A DNA stretch of 64,000 bases, from positions 1 through 64,000 of the forward strand of contig NZ_JASCIS010000045.1 of the NCBI RefSeq assembly GCF_029968015.1, in the 5' to 3' direction. Shown piece by piece: positions 7,862-16,321 of this stretch; positions within the stretch are counted from its first letter, which is position 1; every line of letters starts with the position of its first letter. The notes under the pieces are model-generated. The model was not told the origin of the DNA. It did no database searches and saw only the letters and a list, made by a program, of their open reading frames with translations. The stretch is from Streptomyces luteolus (GTDB lineage Bacteria > Actinomycetota > Actinomycetes > Streptomycetales > Streptomycetaceae). A program made the translations under genes and the position numbers.

Positions 7862-9433
7862 CTAAGCCGCTCGGCCGGCCTGGAGGCGGGCGGCGAGCTC
7901 GCGGCGCTTGATCTTCGATGTGGCGGTGCGCGGCAGCTCGTCGAGCTTCATCTGCACCGGCGGCGCCAGGGCGGCGGGCAGGTCGCGTACGGCCGCGCGC
8001 CAACGCCCGGGATCCAGGGGCCGGTCGGCGGCCGTGCAGACGACGGGTACGGGCTCCTGCCGCGCCCCGGGCACGAAGACGAGCTCGGTGAGTTCCGGCA
8101 GCCGGGCGAGGACGGTGTCCTCGGCCTCCAGGGTGGAGCGCAGCGCGGGGATCAGGTCGACCTCGCGGTCGAGCAGGTGCACGCAGCCCTGGTCGGTGAG
8201 GTAGCCGACGTCGCCCATGCGCCACCAGCCGTCGGTGAGCTGCTCCCGGTACCGCTCGTCCTCGCCGTAGTACGTCAACGCCCGCCCGGGGGTGCGTACT
8301 TCGATGTGTCCGGGGGTGTCGGGGCCCGGCTCCTCACCGCCGCGGCTGACGACCCGGATCTCGGAGGTACCGGGCATCGGGTGGCCGAGGCAGCGGCCGT
8401 CGATGTTCTCGGCGCCGTGTCGGGTGTAGGCGCGGCCGGCGAGCGGGCCGCACTCGCTCTGCCCGTAGATCTGGTAGAAGAGCGGCATCCTGCGGTCCGA
8501 CGCGGCGAGCAGGTGCTGGATGGTGCCGGGGTGGATGGCGTCGAAGGTGCTGCTGAAGTACTTGACCCCGGCGAAGGGCCTGCGCGGGTCGGAGGCCAGC
8601 GGCTCCCACTCCATGAAGCTGTTGGGGTGCGTCTCGATCAGGCCGGGCCGCAGCTCGGCGCAGATCCGCGCCACGTGCTCGGCGTCGCCCTCGCGCACCA
8701 CGATCGCGGGCATGCCGCGCGGCAGCAGCACCGCGAGCGCGAGGAACAGCCGGGAGTGCACGAACGAGACGTGGATCAGGGTGCGTTCGGGCTCCCGGAA
8801 CGCGTTGGCCAGGCGCTCCTGCGGGCGCAGCCGGCCGAGCAGCGAACGCGCCGTGTGCACCACGAGCTTGGGCGTTCCGGTGGTGCCGGAGGTGTGCGTC
8901 ATCAGCGCCGCGCTGTCGGGTGCGGTGCGTACGGCGGATACGGCGGGGGCGCCGGCGAGGTCCGCCAGGGACACCGCGCCCGGGTGCGCGCCGGCCGTGA
9001 CGAGGACGCGGTCGGCGAGCTCGTCGAGCGGCAGCCCGGCCAGGTCGCCGGTGAGCTTGCCGGTGTCGGTCAGCAGGTGCGGGCGGCCGAGGCGGGCCAG
9101 CAGGCGCTGGACGGTGTCGGCGTCGAGGGCCGGGGAGAGCATCGCCGGGACCGCGCCGATCCGGGCGGCGGCGCAGGCGAGCAGGTAGAGGTCGAAGTTG
9201 GCGCTCTTGTGCAGCGCGACGTGGTCGCCGGCCCGCACCCCTGCCGCCCACAGCCGGGCCGACAGATCGGCGATGTGCCCGGCGAGCTCCGCCACGGTGA
9301 ACGCGCGCGGTGCGTCCGGCAGGACGTCGAGGCCGTGGTCGACGACGAGCAGCCCGTCGGGGTGTGCGGCCGCGGCCTCCTCGACCATGCTGCCGAGCCA
9401 GAGACCGGTCCTGTCGTCGGGGTCCGTGGGCAT
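7862..9433 (-). CDS. Acyl-CoA/acyl-AMP ligase (ANL superfamily)
   Basis: This 523-residue adenylating enzyme carries the P-loop THTSGTTGTPK (179-189), the aromatic/ADP motif YQIYGQSECGPL (about 325-336), the hinge region GDVGYLTDQG...LLDREVDLI and the C-terminal catalytic Lys in TATSKIKRREL (about 508-518). The acid substrate cannot be read from the sequence. Aryl or short acyl acids (4-aminobenzoate, 3-hydroxyanthranilate, or an acyl donor for the N-acetyltransferase) are plausible from context. The ATG at 9433 follows AAGGAG by 5 nt. It precedes the hydroxylase gene on the minus strand. Confidence 0.82.
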   Translation of the reverse strand: MPTDPDDRTGLWLGSMVEEAAAAHPDGLLVVDHGLDVLPDAPRAFTVAELAGHIADLSARLWAAGVRAGDHVALHKSANFDLYLLACAAARIGAVPAMLSPALDADTVQRLLARLGRPHLLTDTGKLTGDLAGLPLDELADRVLVTAGAHPGAVSLADLAGAPAVSAVRTAPDSAALMTHTSGTTGTPKLVVHTARSLLGRLRPQERLANAFREPERTLIHVSFVHSRLFLALAVLLPRGMPAIVVREGDAEHVARICAELRPGLIETHPNSFMEWEPLASDPRRPFAGVKYFSSTFDAIHPGTIQHLLAASDRRMPLFYQIYGQSECGPLAGRAYTRHGAENIDGRCLGHPMPGTSEIRVVSRGGEEPGPDTPGHIEVRTPGRALTYYGEDERYREQLTDGWWRMGDVGYLTDQGCVHLLDREVDLIPALRSTLEAEDTVLARLPELTELVFVPGARQEPVPVVCTAADRPLDPGRWRAAVRDLPAALAPPVQMKLDELPRTATSKIKRRELAARLQAGRAA

Positions 9434-9743
9434 GGGGCTCCTTCTCAACGGATGGGGTCGTGGCGGGAGTTCTCGGGCTTGGTGGGACTTCACAGGCTTG
9501 GCGGGACTTCTCCGCCGCGTGCGGCGGTCGAGGTCGGCATGCGGGCCCGGGCGACCGGTATCGGCCATGGCCCGGCGGGCCCGCCTTCACCGCGGGTGGC
9601 TCCGAGGCTGGTGAAGACGGTTCCATGCTGTGGATTCACGCCAATCGCGGCAACGAACGCATGTCCAGTAAGTCAGGTCGTACGGACGCCTGTTGAGGCC
9701 GCACGGACCGCCTGTTGGGCCGTACGACCGCGCCGGAACGCGG
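9434..9743. other. Intergenic region upstream of the ligase gene
   Basis: This stretch of about 310 bp precedes the minus-strand ligase gene and probably contains its promoter. I see short direct repeats of GGTGGGACTT/GGCGGGACTT near 9480-9510. No convincing gene lies on either strand. Confidence 0.4.
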
Positions 9744-9777
9744 CACGCCCCCTCGACCGGACGGCCGAGGGGGCGTG
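9744..9777 (-). terminator. Hairpin terminator after the PEP-mutase-like gene
   Basis: A perfect 12-bp stem (9744-9755 with 9766-9777) and a 10-nt loop lie 33 bp beyond the stop of the minus-strand gene at 9810. There is no U-tract, as is common in Streptomyces. Confidence 0.7.
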
Positions 9778-9809
9778 GGGAACCCGCGGGAGGGGAGGGG
9801 GCGGAAGGG

Positions 9810-10694
9810 TCAGGCCTGCTCGTCCTGCTCGGCCTGCTCGGCCTGCTCGGCCTGCTCGGCCTGTTGGGCCTCCTGGGCCGCCTGGTGCCGGGCCAGGAAC
9901 TCGGCGTACGGGTCCTCGCCGCTGCGGATCTTGCCCGCGAGCCCTTCGAGGACCATCAGCGTCGCCATGTGCAGTCCCGGCCCGAACGACACCCGGGCGA
10001 CGCCGAGTTCAGCCAGGCGGTCCAGGGACGGGGTCTGCGGCAGGTACATGATGTTGACCGGTCCGGGGATGCGCTCCACGAGGGCGGCGATGGTCTCCTC
10101 CTCGGCCACGAAGATGGGGAACACCGAGTCGGCGCCCGCCTCCAGATACGCGCGGCCGCGCCGCACCGCCTCGTCGGTCATCTCCTGCGCGGGCGTGTCC
10201 TTCGGGTACGCGCCGGGCTCCCACACGTCGACGCGCGCGTTGATCCAGAGCGGTACGCCGGCCTCGTCGGCGGCCGCGCGCATGTCGGCGATCAGGGCGG
10301 CCTGGGTGGCGACGTCGACCAGGTCGGTCGAGGGGTACGCGGTGTCCTCGACGTTGCAGCCCGCCGCGCCCAGGTCGAGCAGCCGGGCCACTATGTCCTT
10401 GCCGGACATCCCGTAGCCCGCCTCCATGTCCACGGTCACGGGGACGTCGACGGCCTTGATGATCCGCCCGGCGGCGGCCAGCATCTCCTCGGCCGGGGCG
10501 GCCTGGAGGTCGGCGTGGCCGAGGCTGTCGGCGACGGCCTTGCTGCCCGTGGCGATCGCCGGGAAGCCGGCCTTGGCCAGCACCTGGGCGCTCGCCGCGT
10601 CCCAGGCGTTGGGCAGCACGAACGGCCGGTCGCCGTGGAGCGCCCGCAGGCGCTCCGCCTTCGCGGTCAGCGCCGCCACGTCCACCGTTGCCAT
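9810..10694 (-). CDS. Isocitrate lyase/phosphoenolpyruvate mutase family protein
   Basis: This 294-residue TIM-barrel protein belongs to the ICL/PEP-mutase superfamily. It has an N-terminal FVLPNAWDAASAQVL segment (about 23-37), VTVDMEAGYG (metal-binding Asp/Glu, about 86-95), NVEDT (about 116-120) and LWINARVDVW (about 147-156). Members cleave or rearrange C-C or C-P bonds of 2-oxo acids, often as oxaloacetate or methylisocitrate-type lyases, and many are unassigned. The phosphonate-specific mutase loop is not obvious, so a phosphonate pathway is not supported. The C-terminus is a Q/E/A repeat (AEQAEQAEQ). The ATG at 10694 follows GAGGAG. Cluster membership is uncertain. Confidence 0.75.
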   Translation of the reverse strand: MATVDVAALTAKAERLRALHGDRPFVLPNAWDAASAQVLAKAGFPAIATGSKAVADSLGHADLQAAPAEEMLAAAGRIIKAVDVPVTVDMEAGYGMSGKDIVARLLDLGAAGCNVEDTAYPSTDLVDVATQAALIADMRAAADEAGVPLWINARVDVWEPGAYPKDTPAQEMTDEAVRRGRAYLEAGADSVFPIFVAEEETIAALVERIPGPVNIMYLPQTPSLDRLAELGVARVSFGPGLHMATLMVLEGLAGKIRSGEDPYAEFLARHQAAQEAQQAEQAEQAEQAEQDEQA

Positions 10695-10712
10695 GAGGTC
10701 TCCTCGCTGCTT

Positions 10713-10772
10713 TCGCTGCTGCTGTCGCTGCTGCTGTCGCTGCTGCTGTCGCTGCTGCTTTCGCTGCTGCTG
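10713..10772. repeat. Five 12-bp tandem repeats
   Basis: The unit TCGCTGCTGCTG occurs five times in register (the fourth ends in T). It lies 18 bp upstream of the start of the minus-strand PEP-mutase-like gene, in its leader. Confidence 0.9.
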
Positions 10773-11114
10773 TCGGTCGGCTGGTGTCCGGCCGTGGAAG
10801 GGGGGAACCCTCACACGACCGGCGCTCCCACGGCCGGTCAGCCTCTCCGCGGCGCCCCGGCGGCCACCAGCGGCGCGCGCCGAGTCCGTCAGGTCACGCC
10901 CGCCCCCCACGCGTACCGCCACCGCCCGCTCATCTCCCCCTGCCGGGTGAGGAGTTGACAGACTCCCGCCCGGGGCGGGCGCCGTGCGGGCGCCCGCTGC
11001 CACACTCCAGCACCGTGCGACGGCCGGTCACCGACAAGCACCAGGCCCCTTCGCACCGAGGCCCGGACCTCCCCTGTCATCGCCGGGCCTCCTTTCTTGG
11101 GAAAGGGCAGTGCC
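10773..11114. other. Divergent promoter region
   Basis: This spacer of about 340 bp lies between the divergent PEP-mutase-like and arylamine N-acetyltransferase genes. It is rich in short inverted C/G tracts, for example around 10975-10995. No gene is supported. Promoters for both genes are expected here. Confidence 0.4.
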
Positions 11115-11984
11115 GTGACTATCACGAGCGTGGACGACGCCGGTACGGATCCGATCTGGGGCAGCGACCAGCTGGACCTGGACGCGTACCTGCGCCGGAT
11201 CGACTATGACGGGCCGCGCTCCGCGACCCTGGACACCCTGCGGGCGGTGCACCGCGGCCACCTGGCCACCATCGGGTTCATCGCGGACGGCATCGACCGC
11301 GACCAGCTGCCGATCGACGTCAAGTCCGTGCAGGACAAGCTGGTGCACGGGGCGGAGGGCGGCTCCTGCTACGAGCACAACCTGCTGTTCGCCGCCGTGC
11401 TGACCCGGCTCGGCTTCACCGTGACCCGGCACCTGGCCCGGGTGCGGCGCGGCAACACCACCGACATCCGCTTCCGTTCGCACACGGCTCTCCTGGTCGG
11501 GGCCGAGGGCGGCGAGCGCTACCTCGCCGACGTGGGCTTCGGCGACGAGGGCCCGCTGGAGCCGATCCCGTACCGGCACGGCGCCACGCTCGAAGTGGGC
11601 GGCTGGCGCTGGCGCCTGGACGACGACGGCGAGGAGTGGGTGCTGCGCTCGATGCACGCGGACGGCTGGTTCGACGTGTACTCGTTCACCACCGAGGCGC
11701 AGTACCCGATCGACTTCGAGGTGGCCGCGCACTTCTCCATGACGAGCCCGCGCTCGGTGTTCATCGGCCATGTCGTCGCGATGCGGGTCGGCCCCGATGA
11801 GCGGCTGGTGCTGCGGGACCGCATCCTGGAGACCCGCCGCCCCGACTTCGACGACGAGCGCCGCCTCATCGCCGTCGACGAGATCGTCCCCACCCTCCGT
11901 GATGTGCTGGGGCTGACGATCCCCGACGAACAGGCGGCCAAGATCACCGCCCATCTGCACCGCGACCGCTCCGCCCGACAGTAA
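11115..11984 (+). CDS. Arylamine N-acetyltransferase
   Basis: This 289-residue NAT-fold enzyme has the Cys-His-Asp triad in order: Cys85 in GGSCYEHN, His123 in RSHTALLV and Asp139 in YLADVGFGD. NATs transfer an acyl group from CoA to an arylamine through the Cys thioester. Homologues also act as amide synthases in ansamycin clusters. Here an arylamine from 3-hydroxyanthranilate or 4-aminobenzoate is the natural candidate acceptor (inference). The GTG at 11115 follows AAAGGG by about 8 nt, and a TTG six codons upstream is less likely. The epimerase gene follows after 11 bp, probably as an operon. Confidence 0.88.
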   Translation: MTITSVDDAGTDPIWGSDQLDLDAYLRRIDYDGPRSATLDTLRAVHRGHLATIGFIADGIDRDQLPIDVKSVQDKLVHGAEGGSCYEHNLLFAAVLTRLGFTVTRHLARVRRGNTTDIRFRSHTALLVGAEGGERYLADVGFGDEGPLEPIPYRHGATLEVGGWRWRLDDDGEEWVLRSMHADGWFDVYSFTTEAQYPIDFEVAAHFSMTSPRSVFIGHVVAMRVGPDERLVLRDRILETRRPDFDDERRLIAVDEIVPTLRDVLGLTIPDEQAAKITAHLHRDRSARQ

Positions 11985-11995
11985 GAGGATTGACC

Positions 11996-12940
11996 ATGAG
12001 GATTCTGATTGCCGGCGCCACCGGGGCGATCGGCCGGCAGCTGACGCAGCAGCTGCTCACCGCGGGCCACGAGGTCGTGGGCCTGGCCAGGTCCAAGGGC
12101 CGCGCCGCCGACCTGGAGAGCCAGGGCGTACGCATGGTGTACGGCGACGCCCTGGACCGCGCCTGGGTCATGGAGGCGGTCCGCGAGACGGCGCCGGACG
12201 CGCTCGTGCACCTGCTGACCGCGATCCCCGCGAGCCCCAACCCCAAGCGGGTGGACCAGGAGTTCGCGCTCACCAACCGGCTGCGCACCGAGGGCACCCG
12301 CAACCTGGTGGACGCGGCCGCGGAGGCGGGCGTGAAGCGGGTCGTCACGCAGAGCATCGCGTTCGTCAACGAGCCCGGCCAGGGCCCCGCCGACGAGGAC
12401 GCGCCGTTCCTGAGCAACCCGCCCAAGCCGTACCGCCCGGTCCTGCAGGCGGTCGTGGACCTGGAGCGGATCACCAAGGAGGCCGGCGGCCTGGTGCTGC
12501 GCTTCGGCCACCTCTACGGGCCCGGCACCGGCTTCGCCGAGGACGGTTCCTTCGTGGCGCAGGTACGGGCCGGGAAGGTGCCCGTGATCAGCGGCGGCAA
12601 CTCGGTGTTCTCCTTCACCCACGTCGCCGACGCGGCCTCCGCGATCGTGGCGGCACTGACGTCCGAGACGAACGCACCGGTCCTGAACGTCGTCGACGAC
12701 GACCCCGCGCCGGTGCACGTCTGGCTCCCCGAACTGGCCCGCATCCTCGGCGCCGCCAAGCCCAAGGCGGCCCCCGCGGCCCTCGCCCGCCTCGCCATCG
12801 GCGGCTGGGGCGTCCTCTACATGACGGGCCTGCGCGGCGCGAGCAACACCCGCGCCCGCACCGCCCTGAGCTGGCAGCCCAGCCACACCTCGTGGCGCGA
12901 GGGCTTCGCGGCGGAGCTGAGCGGCACGGCGTCCGCGTAG
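11996..12940 (+). CDS. NAD-dependent epimerase/dehydratase family protein
   Basis: This 314-residue extended SDR has the nucleotide motif GATGAIGRQL (about 7-16) and YGDALD (about 43-48). The usual YxxxK is not clear: the region around SIAFVNEPGQG and KPYRPVLQAV lacks a canonical Tyr-x3-Lys, so it may be an atypical NAD(P)H-dependent reductase. The ATG at 11996 follows AGAGGA by 5 nt, and the gene is 11 bp after the NAT gene, suggesting co-expression. A possible role is ketone reduction on a quinone-derived ring, which is speculative. Confidence 0.7.
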   Translation: MRILIAGATGAIGRQLTQQLLTAGHEVVGLARSKGRAADLESQGVRMVYGDALDRAWVMEAVRETAPDALVHLLTAIPASPNPKRVDQEFALTNRLRTEGTRNLVDAAAEAGVKRVVTQSIAFVNEPGQGPADEDAPFLSNPPKPYRPVLQAVVDLERITKEAGGLVLRFGHLYGPGTGFAEDGSFVAQVRAGKVPVISGGNSVFSFTHVADAASAIVAALTSETNAPVLNVVDDDPAPVHVWLPELARILGAAKPKAAPAALARLAIGGWGVLYMTGLRGASNTRARTALSWQPSHTSWREGFAAELSGTASA

Positions 12941-12964
12941 TCGAAGGGCACGCATCTCTCCGAG

Positions 12965-13001
12965 GGGCTCAACCAGTCTGTGCAGCGGCTGTGTTGAGCC
13001 C
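12965..13001. terminator. Bidirectional hairpin between convergent genes
   Basis: GGGCTCAACCAG (from 12965) pairs with CTGTGTTGAGCCC (to 13001) with one unpaired base. It sits between the convergent epimerase gene (+) and the hypothetical gene at 13010-13450 (-). Confidence 0.7.
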
Positions 13002-13009
13002 TTCGAGCT

Positions 13010-13450
13010 CTACCCGGCTCGCAGGACGTCGACGAGTCCGGAGATCTGTTCTCCGGGGAGGTGCAGCAGAGCGGAGTCGGCGAGGCCGTCCGGTTCGAGG
13101 GGTACGTTCGTACGCCATGAGCCGGGGCGCCAGGGATGCCGGACGCGGTCACCGAATGCCTCGGTCTCGGCGAGCAGAGCGACGAGGCGCATGGCGTCGG
13201 GGATCGGCAGCTTCAGCAGCGCCCATCCACGGTGGTAGACGATGAACCCGTCGCCGCCGTAGCCAAGCGGCTTGGCGCGCAGGGCGCGTACGCCGGCGGT
13301 AGCTTCGCCGACGTCTTGGCAGCAGCCGGTCGTCATGAGGCCAAGGCTCCATAGCTCCCGTACGACGGGTGTCATTTCCTGGTCGATCTGGACACGTTCG
13401 CCGGTCGGGGTCGTGAGCGTCTCGAAGGGGTGGATCGTCGGGTCGGTCAT
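13010..13450 (-). CDS. Hypothetical protein
   Basis: This 146-residue cytoplasmic protein is of no family I can name. A short motif, MTTGCCQD, stands at about residues 39-46, followed by GYGGDGFIVYH (about 63-73). There is no signal peptide or membrane helix. The ATG at 13450 follows AAGGGG. It begins 16 bp after the APH-fold gene on the minus strand, so it is probably the last gene of the transcript that carries the radical SAM enzyme. Confidence 0.6.
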   Translation of the reverse strand: MTDPTIHPFETLTTPTGERVQIDQEMTPVVRELWSLGLMTTGCCQDVGEATAGVRALRAKPLGYGGDGFIVYHRGWALLKLPIPDAMRLVALLAETEAFGDRVRHPWRPGSWRTNVPLEPDGLADSALLHLPGEQISGLVDVLRAG

Positions 13451-13466
13451 CGCGTTCCCCTTGTGG

Positions 13467-14276
13467 TCAGTGTCGACGGTAGGTGGCCCACTGCGTGGCT
13501 GCTGCGGCGAGGCGCTGTATCCATTCGACCTCCGGGGCGTCGGCGGCGATCCCGTCCCAGAGACGTTGTTGTGCGGTGGCGAACACGTCGAGGTTGCGGG
13601 TAGGCGCGGTGGACCAGGCCGGGATTCTGGCAGCCCATCGCTCGGCGTCCTCGGGGGTGTGGTCGGCGGAGATGAGCCAGACGACCCAGCAGGCGGCGTC
13701 GATCCATGCGGCCCCGCGGGTCGGCCACGCCCAGTCGACGACCCTCGCGGCGCCCTCGACCATCAGCACGTTGTCGGGCGTCCAGTCGGTGTGCAGCACC
13801 GTGTCGCCGCGCAGCAGCTCGGCGTCGTCGGGACTGTCGACGTAGTCGGCCAGCCGCTGCTCGATCTGCTTCAGTTCGAGGTCGGCGGGGGCGCGTACCT
13901 GGGACAGAGCGACGATGGCTTCGGCGACGCGGGGAAGGTCACTGGAGCCGGGGCGGTAGTCGGCCGGTCGGCCGTCGAGATACTCGAAGGCGAGCAGGTT
14001 CCACTCGCCGTCGTCGTGGGTCCACAGCAGCCGTGGGGCGAGGGGCGAGACGTACGGGTTGATGGCTGCTTCGCGCTGCTGCGTCCATGCGCGCGGGTGG
14101 TCACAGCGCAGCCCTTTGACGAAGACGCGGCCCGTGCGGGTGTCGAGGACGGTGGCGATCTCGCTGTTCGCGCCCTTGGCGGCGGTCTTGGCGGCGTAGA
14201 TGGGGCCGGTGCGGGCGGCGACGGCGTCGCGAGTGGCGGTGGGCAGGTCGGTCCATTGAAGGCGCATGGTCACCAC
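13467..14276 (-). CDS. APH-fold phosphotransferase
   Basis: This 269-residue protein has the catalytic loop HTDWTPDNVLM (about 161-171) and the metal-binding segment RVVDWAWPT (about 176-184). An N-terminal lobe Lys in GRVFVKGL (about 50) would bind ATP. It is clearly kinase-like. GTG codons at 14276 and 14273 and an ATG at 14267 are all possible starts, and none has a strong Shine-Dalgarno. It lies 70 bp downstream of the short peptide gene on the same strand, so phosphorylation of a peptide-derived product is conceivable, as is an unrelated substrate. Confidence 0.7.
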   Translation of the reverse strand: MVTMRLQWTDLPTATRDAVAARTGPIYAAKTAAKGANSEIATVLDTRTGRVFVKGLRCDHPRAWTQQREAAINPYVSPLAPRLLWTHDDGEWNLLAFEYLDGRPADYRPGSSDLPRVAEAIVALSQVRAPADLELKQIEQRLADYVDSPDDAELLRGDTVLHTDWTPDNVLMVEGAARVVDWAWPTRGAAWIDAACWVVWLISADHTPEDAERWAARIPAWSTAPTRNLDVFATAQQRLWDGIAADAPEVEWIQRLAAAATQWATYRRH

Positions 14277-14346
14277 GGGCGGAGTGTAGGGCTGGAGAAG
14301 GGGCGAGGCCGCCCGCGCGGGGCGGGCGACCTCAACGAGGCGTGGC

Positions 14347-14475
14347 TCAGTACGGGTTGTCGTTCCCGCAGCCGCGCATGACCTCGTTTCCGGCGACGGT
14401 GTCGAGGTCCTCGACGACGTCGAACTCGTCGTCGACCTCGGGCCGCGGGATGATCTCTACGGCGATGGCTGTCAT
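14347..14475 (-). CDS. 42-residue acidic peptide, candidate RiPP precursor
   Basis: This short gene has a very strong ribosome site (GGGAGG, 8 nt before ATG 14475) overlapping the end of the radical SAM gene, so the two are probably translationally coupled. The peptide has a hydrophobic start (MTAIAVEIIP), an acidic middle (EVDDEFDVVEDLD) and a C-terminus RGCGNDNPY with one Cys and a terminal Tyr. Position beside a SPASM-domain radical SAM enzyme, acidic leader-like character and a distinct tail fit a RiPP precursor. It matches no precursor family I recognise. The terminal Tyr and nearby Cys-Gly loosely recall mycofactocin precursors, but no chaperone gene is present. Confidence 0.6.
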   Translation of the reverse strand: MTAIAVEIIPRPEVDDEFDVVEDLDTVAGNEVMRGCGNDNPY

Positions 14476-14489
14476 GGGTGTACCTCCCT

Positions 14490-15617
14490 TCAGGCGTGTT
14501 GGCAGTAGCGGTCCAGGGACGAGCCGGCCTTGCGGTACAGCGTCACGAGCGGCATGCATGTGGTGCATGTCTGCTGGAGCGAGCAGCCACCGCACCCGCT
14601 GTGGCGCTGTAGTGCTCGGTCGGCGATGTCCCCGAGCCGGGACAGACCCGCGACCCCCTCTTGCAGGAGCGGGATCGGATGGTCGCGGGAGATCTTGCAG
14701 ACGCTCGCCAGGCCGAAGGGGTTGACGTTCAACGACGTGTGGCCCGCGTCGCATCCGGTGAACGGGGTCCGGTTGTGCAGGTACTCGGGGGCCTGCTGCG
14801 CGAGGGGTTCGGCGTCGCCGGTGAAGCTCGGCGACATGTGGCTGTACTCGCGCACGCGGGAGGCGTAGCGGGCGGCGAGCTCGCGCATGGCGGGCGCCTC
14901 GTGGGCGTTCTCGCGAGTGACGACGACGCTCAGTGACAGGGGCAGACCGGCCTCCCGCGCGGCATCCAGTCCACGGACGAACTTCCGGTACGCGCCTCGG
15001 CGCCCGGTGAATCCGTCGAACGTGGCCTCGGTGGAACCGTAGACGCTGAGGGTCACGCGGTAGGGCCGTCGGGTGGTGAGCAGGTCGAGGATGTGCGGCC
15101 GTGAGAGGGTCGAGCCGTTGGTGAGGATCTCGACCATCATGCCGAGGTCGTAGGCGACTGCGTACGTCTCGGGAAAGTGCCGGTCGATGGTGCATTCGCC
15201 GCCCCCGAGCTCAAGCCAGAGAACCCCGGCGTCCCGCAGGATGTGCAGCAGCCTCTTGCGTGGCTCCCAGGCGAGGCCCTCGTGCCGCTTGGCGCCGTAC
15301 ACGCAGTGCGTGCACGCCCAGTTACAGCCGTTGTTGACCTCGTACGAGGCTCTGCCGTGCCCGTAGGGCGACGTGCCGCGGATGAGCAGGGCCTCGTCGG
15401 TGGGCCGGTCGGCGAGTTCGAGATCCCAACCGCGTCGCGCGACATTGCGCAGCCACGAGGGTAACGGGACACGGGCGGTGGCGAGTTGGCGTAGTTCGAG
15501 GTAGTGGTGTGCGCTGATCCTGACGCCGCGGGAGCTACCGGGGCGGAGCACGAGGTGCTCGTCGAGGAACGGGCTCACGATCAGGTCATGCGGGGATTCC
15601 CGCCGTGTCTTGGTCAT
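14490..15617 (-). CDS. Radical SAM/SPASM-domain enzyme
   Basis: This 375-residue enzyme has the radical SAM motif Cys98-x3-Cys102-x2-Cys105 (CNWACTHC). The GGE-type SAM-binding segment LELGGGECT comes at about 134-142. The C-terminal SPASM-like cluster includes FTGCDAGH, ASVCKIS, SGCGGC, TCTTC and a final Cys (RYCQHA). SPASM enzymes typically modify ribosomal peptides through auxiliary Fe-S clusters. The ATG at 15617 overlaps the stop of the upstream ATPase gene (ATGA). The putative precursor gene starts 14 bp after its stop. Peptide modification is inferred from family and context. Confidence 0.85.
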   Translation of the reverse strand: MTKTRRESPHDLIVSPFLDEHLVLRPGSSRGVRISAHHYLELRQLATARVPLPSWLRNVARRGWDLELADRPTDEALLIRGTSPYGHGRASYEVNNGCNWACTHCVYGAKRHEGLAWEPRKRLLHILRDAGVLWLELGGGECTIDRHFPETYAVAYDLGMMVEILTNGSTLSRPHILDLLTTRRPYRVTLSVYGSTEATFDGFTGRRGAYRKFVRGLDAAREAGLPLSLSVVVTRENAHEAPAMRELAARYASRVREYSHMSPSFTGDAEPLAQQAPEYLHNRTPFTGCDAGHTSLNVNPFGLASVCKISRDHPIPLLQEGVAGLSRLGDIADRALQRHSGCGGCSLQQTCTTCMPLVTLYRKAGSSLDRYCQHA

Positions 15618-16165
15618 GAGGGCTTCCCCACAGCAGCGAGCCGGAAGGCGGCCCAGACGATCTTTCCGGGGCCGTCGCGCCATGAGGTGCCCCAGTCGTC
15701 GGCGAGCGTCGCGACGAGCAGCAGGCCGCGACCCCGGTCCTCGTCCTCGGTGGCCTCACGTACCTGCGGCGTACGGTCGCTGGCATCGTGCACTTCGAGG
15801 CGCAGGGCGTCGGGCGTGACGGTGACGCAGAGACGGAACATGCGGCCGAGCGGGGTGTGTTGGAGTGCGTTTGTAGCCAGTTCGGACGTACAGACGAGGA
15901 TGTCCTGGGCTCGGTCGTCCGGTACGCAGTCGGTGATCGCCTCGCGTACGAATCGGCGTGACTGCGGTACTGCCCTGCGGGTACGGCTGAACGTCCGCTC
16001 AGTGTGCACGGTCGGCGTCGTGCGGGCTCGTACCGGCTTGGCGAGGGTGGTGGTCGTCATCCGAAGTGCTCCGCTCCCAGGCACGGTGTCCGTGTCACCT
16101 CGGGGAGTATCAGGCTCGGGTGCCGGGCAGTAGGAACATGCCTGCTCCGTCGTCGCGTTCGCCAT
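15614..16165 (-). CDS. RsbW-like ATP-binding protein
   Basis: This 183-residue protein has a GHKL ATPase core: N-box SELATNALQHTPLG and lid GRGLLLVATLADDWGTSW. The ATG at 16165 has an excellent GGAGGG site and adds a 35-residue N-terminal tail with CSYC. A second in-frame ATG at 16060 also has GGAG, so both may be used. Its last base overlaps the radical SAM start (ATGA), making ATPase, radical SAM enzyme and peptide one transcript. It is divergent from the XRE regulator at 16322, a pairing often seen in Streptomyces. Confidence 0.82.
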   Translation of the reverse strand: MANATTEQACSYCPAPEPDTPRGDTDTVPGSGALRMTTTTLAKPVRARTTPTVHTERTFSRTRRAVPQSRRFVREAITDCVPDDRAQDILVCTSELATNALQHTPLGRMFRLCVTVTPDALRLEVHDASDRTPQVREATEDEDRGRGLLLVATLADDWGTSWRDGPGKIVWAAFRLAAVGKPS

Positions 16166-16321
16166 CGTGTCCCTCCGTGGTGTCGTCGTGCGATCACTCA
16201 ACTGGGGAGCAGCGCGGAAGGGCCACGAATCATTCGCTGAGCGCATACGGTGAATCGCGAAGCGAGTACCGCTTCCGCACCGCGGGCTTACGACGCGTAC
16301 CAAGTGGGGGAGAACGAAGCC

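Noticed and set aside
6449-10051. A 1200-codon plus-strand open frame opposite the hydroxylase and ligase genes
   Set aside because: It is antisense to genes with clear family motifs, has low-complexity Gly/Arg/Val composition and no domains. Long antisense frames are expected at this GC content.
9810-10694. A phosphonate pathway based on PEP mutase
   Set aside because: No phosphonopyruvate decarboxylase or other phosphonate gene is nearby, and the family is mostly lyases.
14347-14475. An FxLD-type lanthipeptide precursor
   Set aside because: The acidic FDVVEDLD stretch is similar in flavour, but there is no Ser/Thr/Cys-rich core and no lanthionine synthetase gene nearby.
14347-15617. A mycofactocin locus
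   Set aside because: The peptide ends with Tyr near a Cys-Gly, but MftB chaperone, MftE, MftF and dehydrogenase genes are missing and the peptide is longer and otherwise different.
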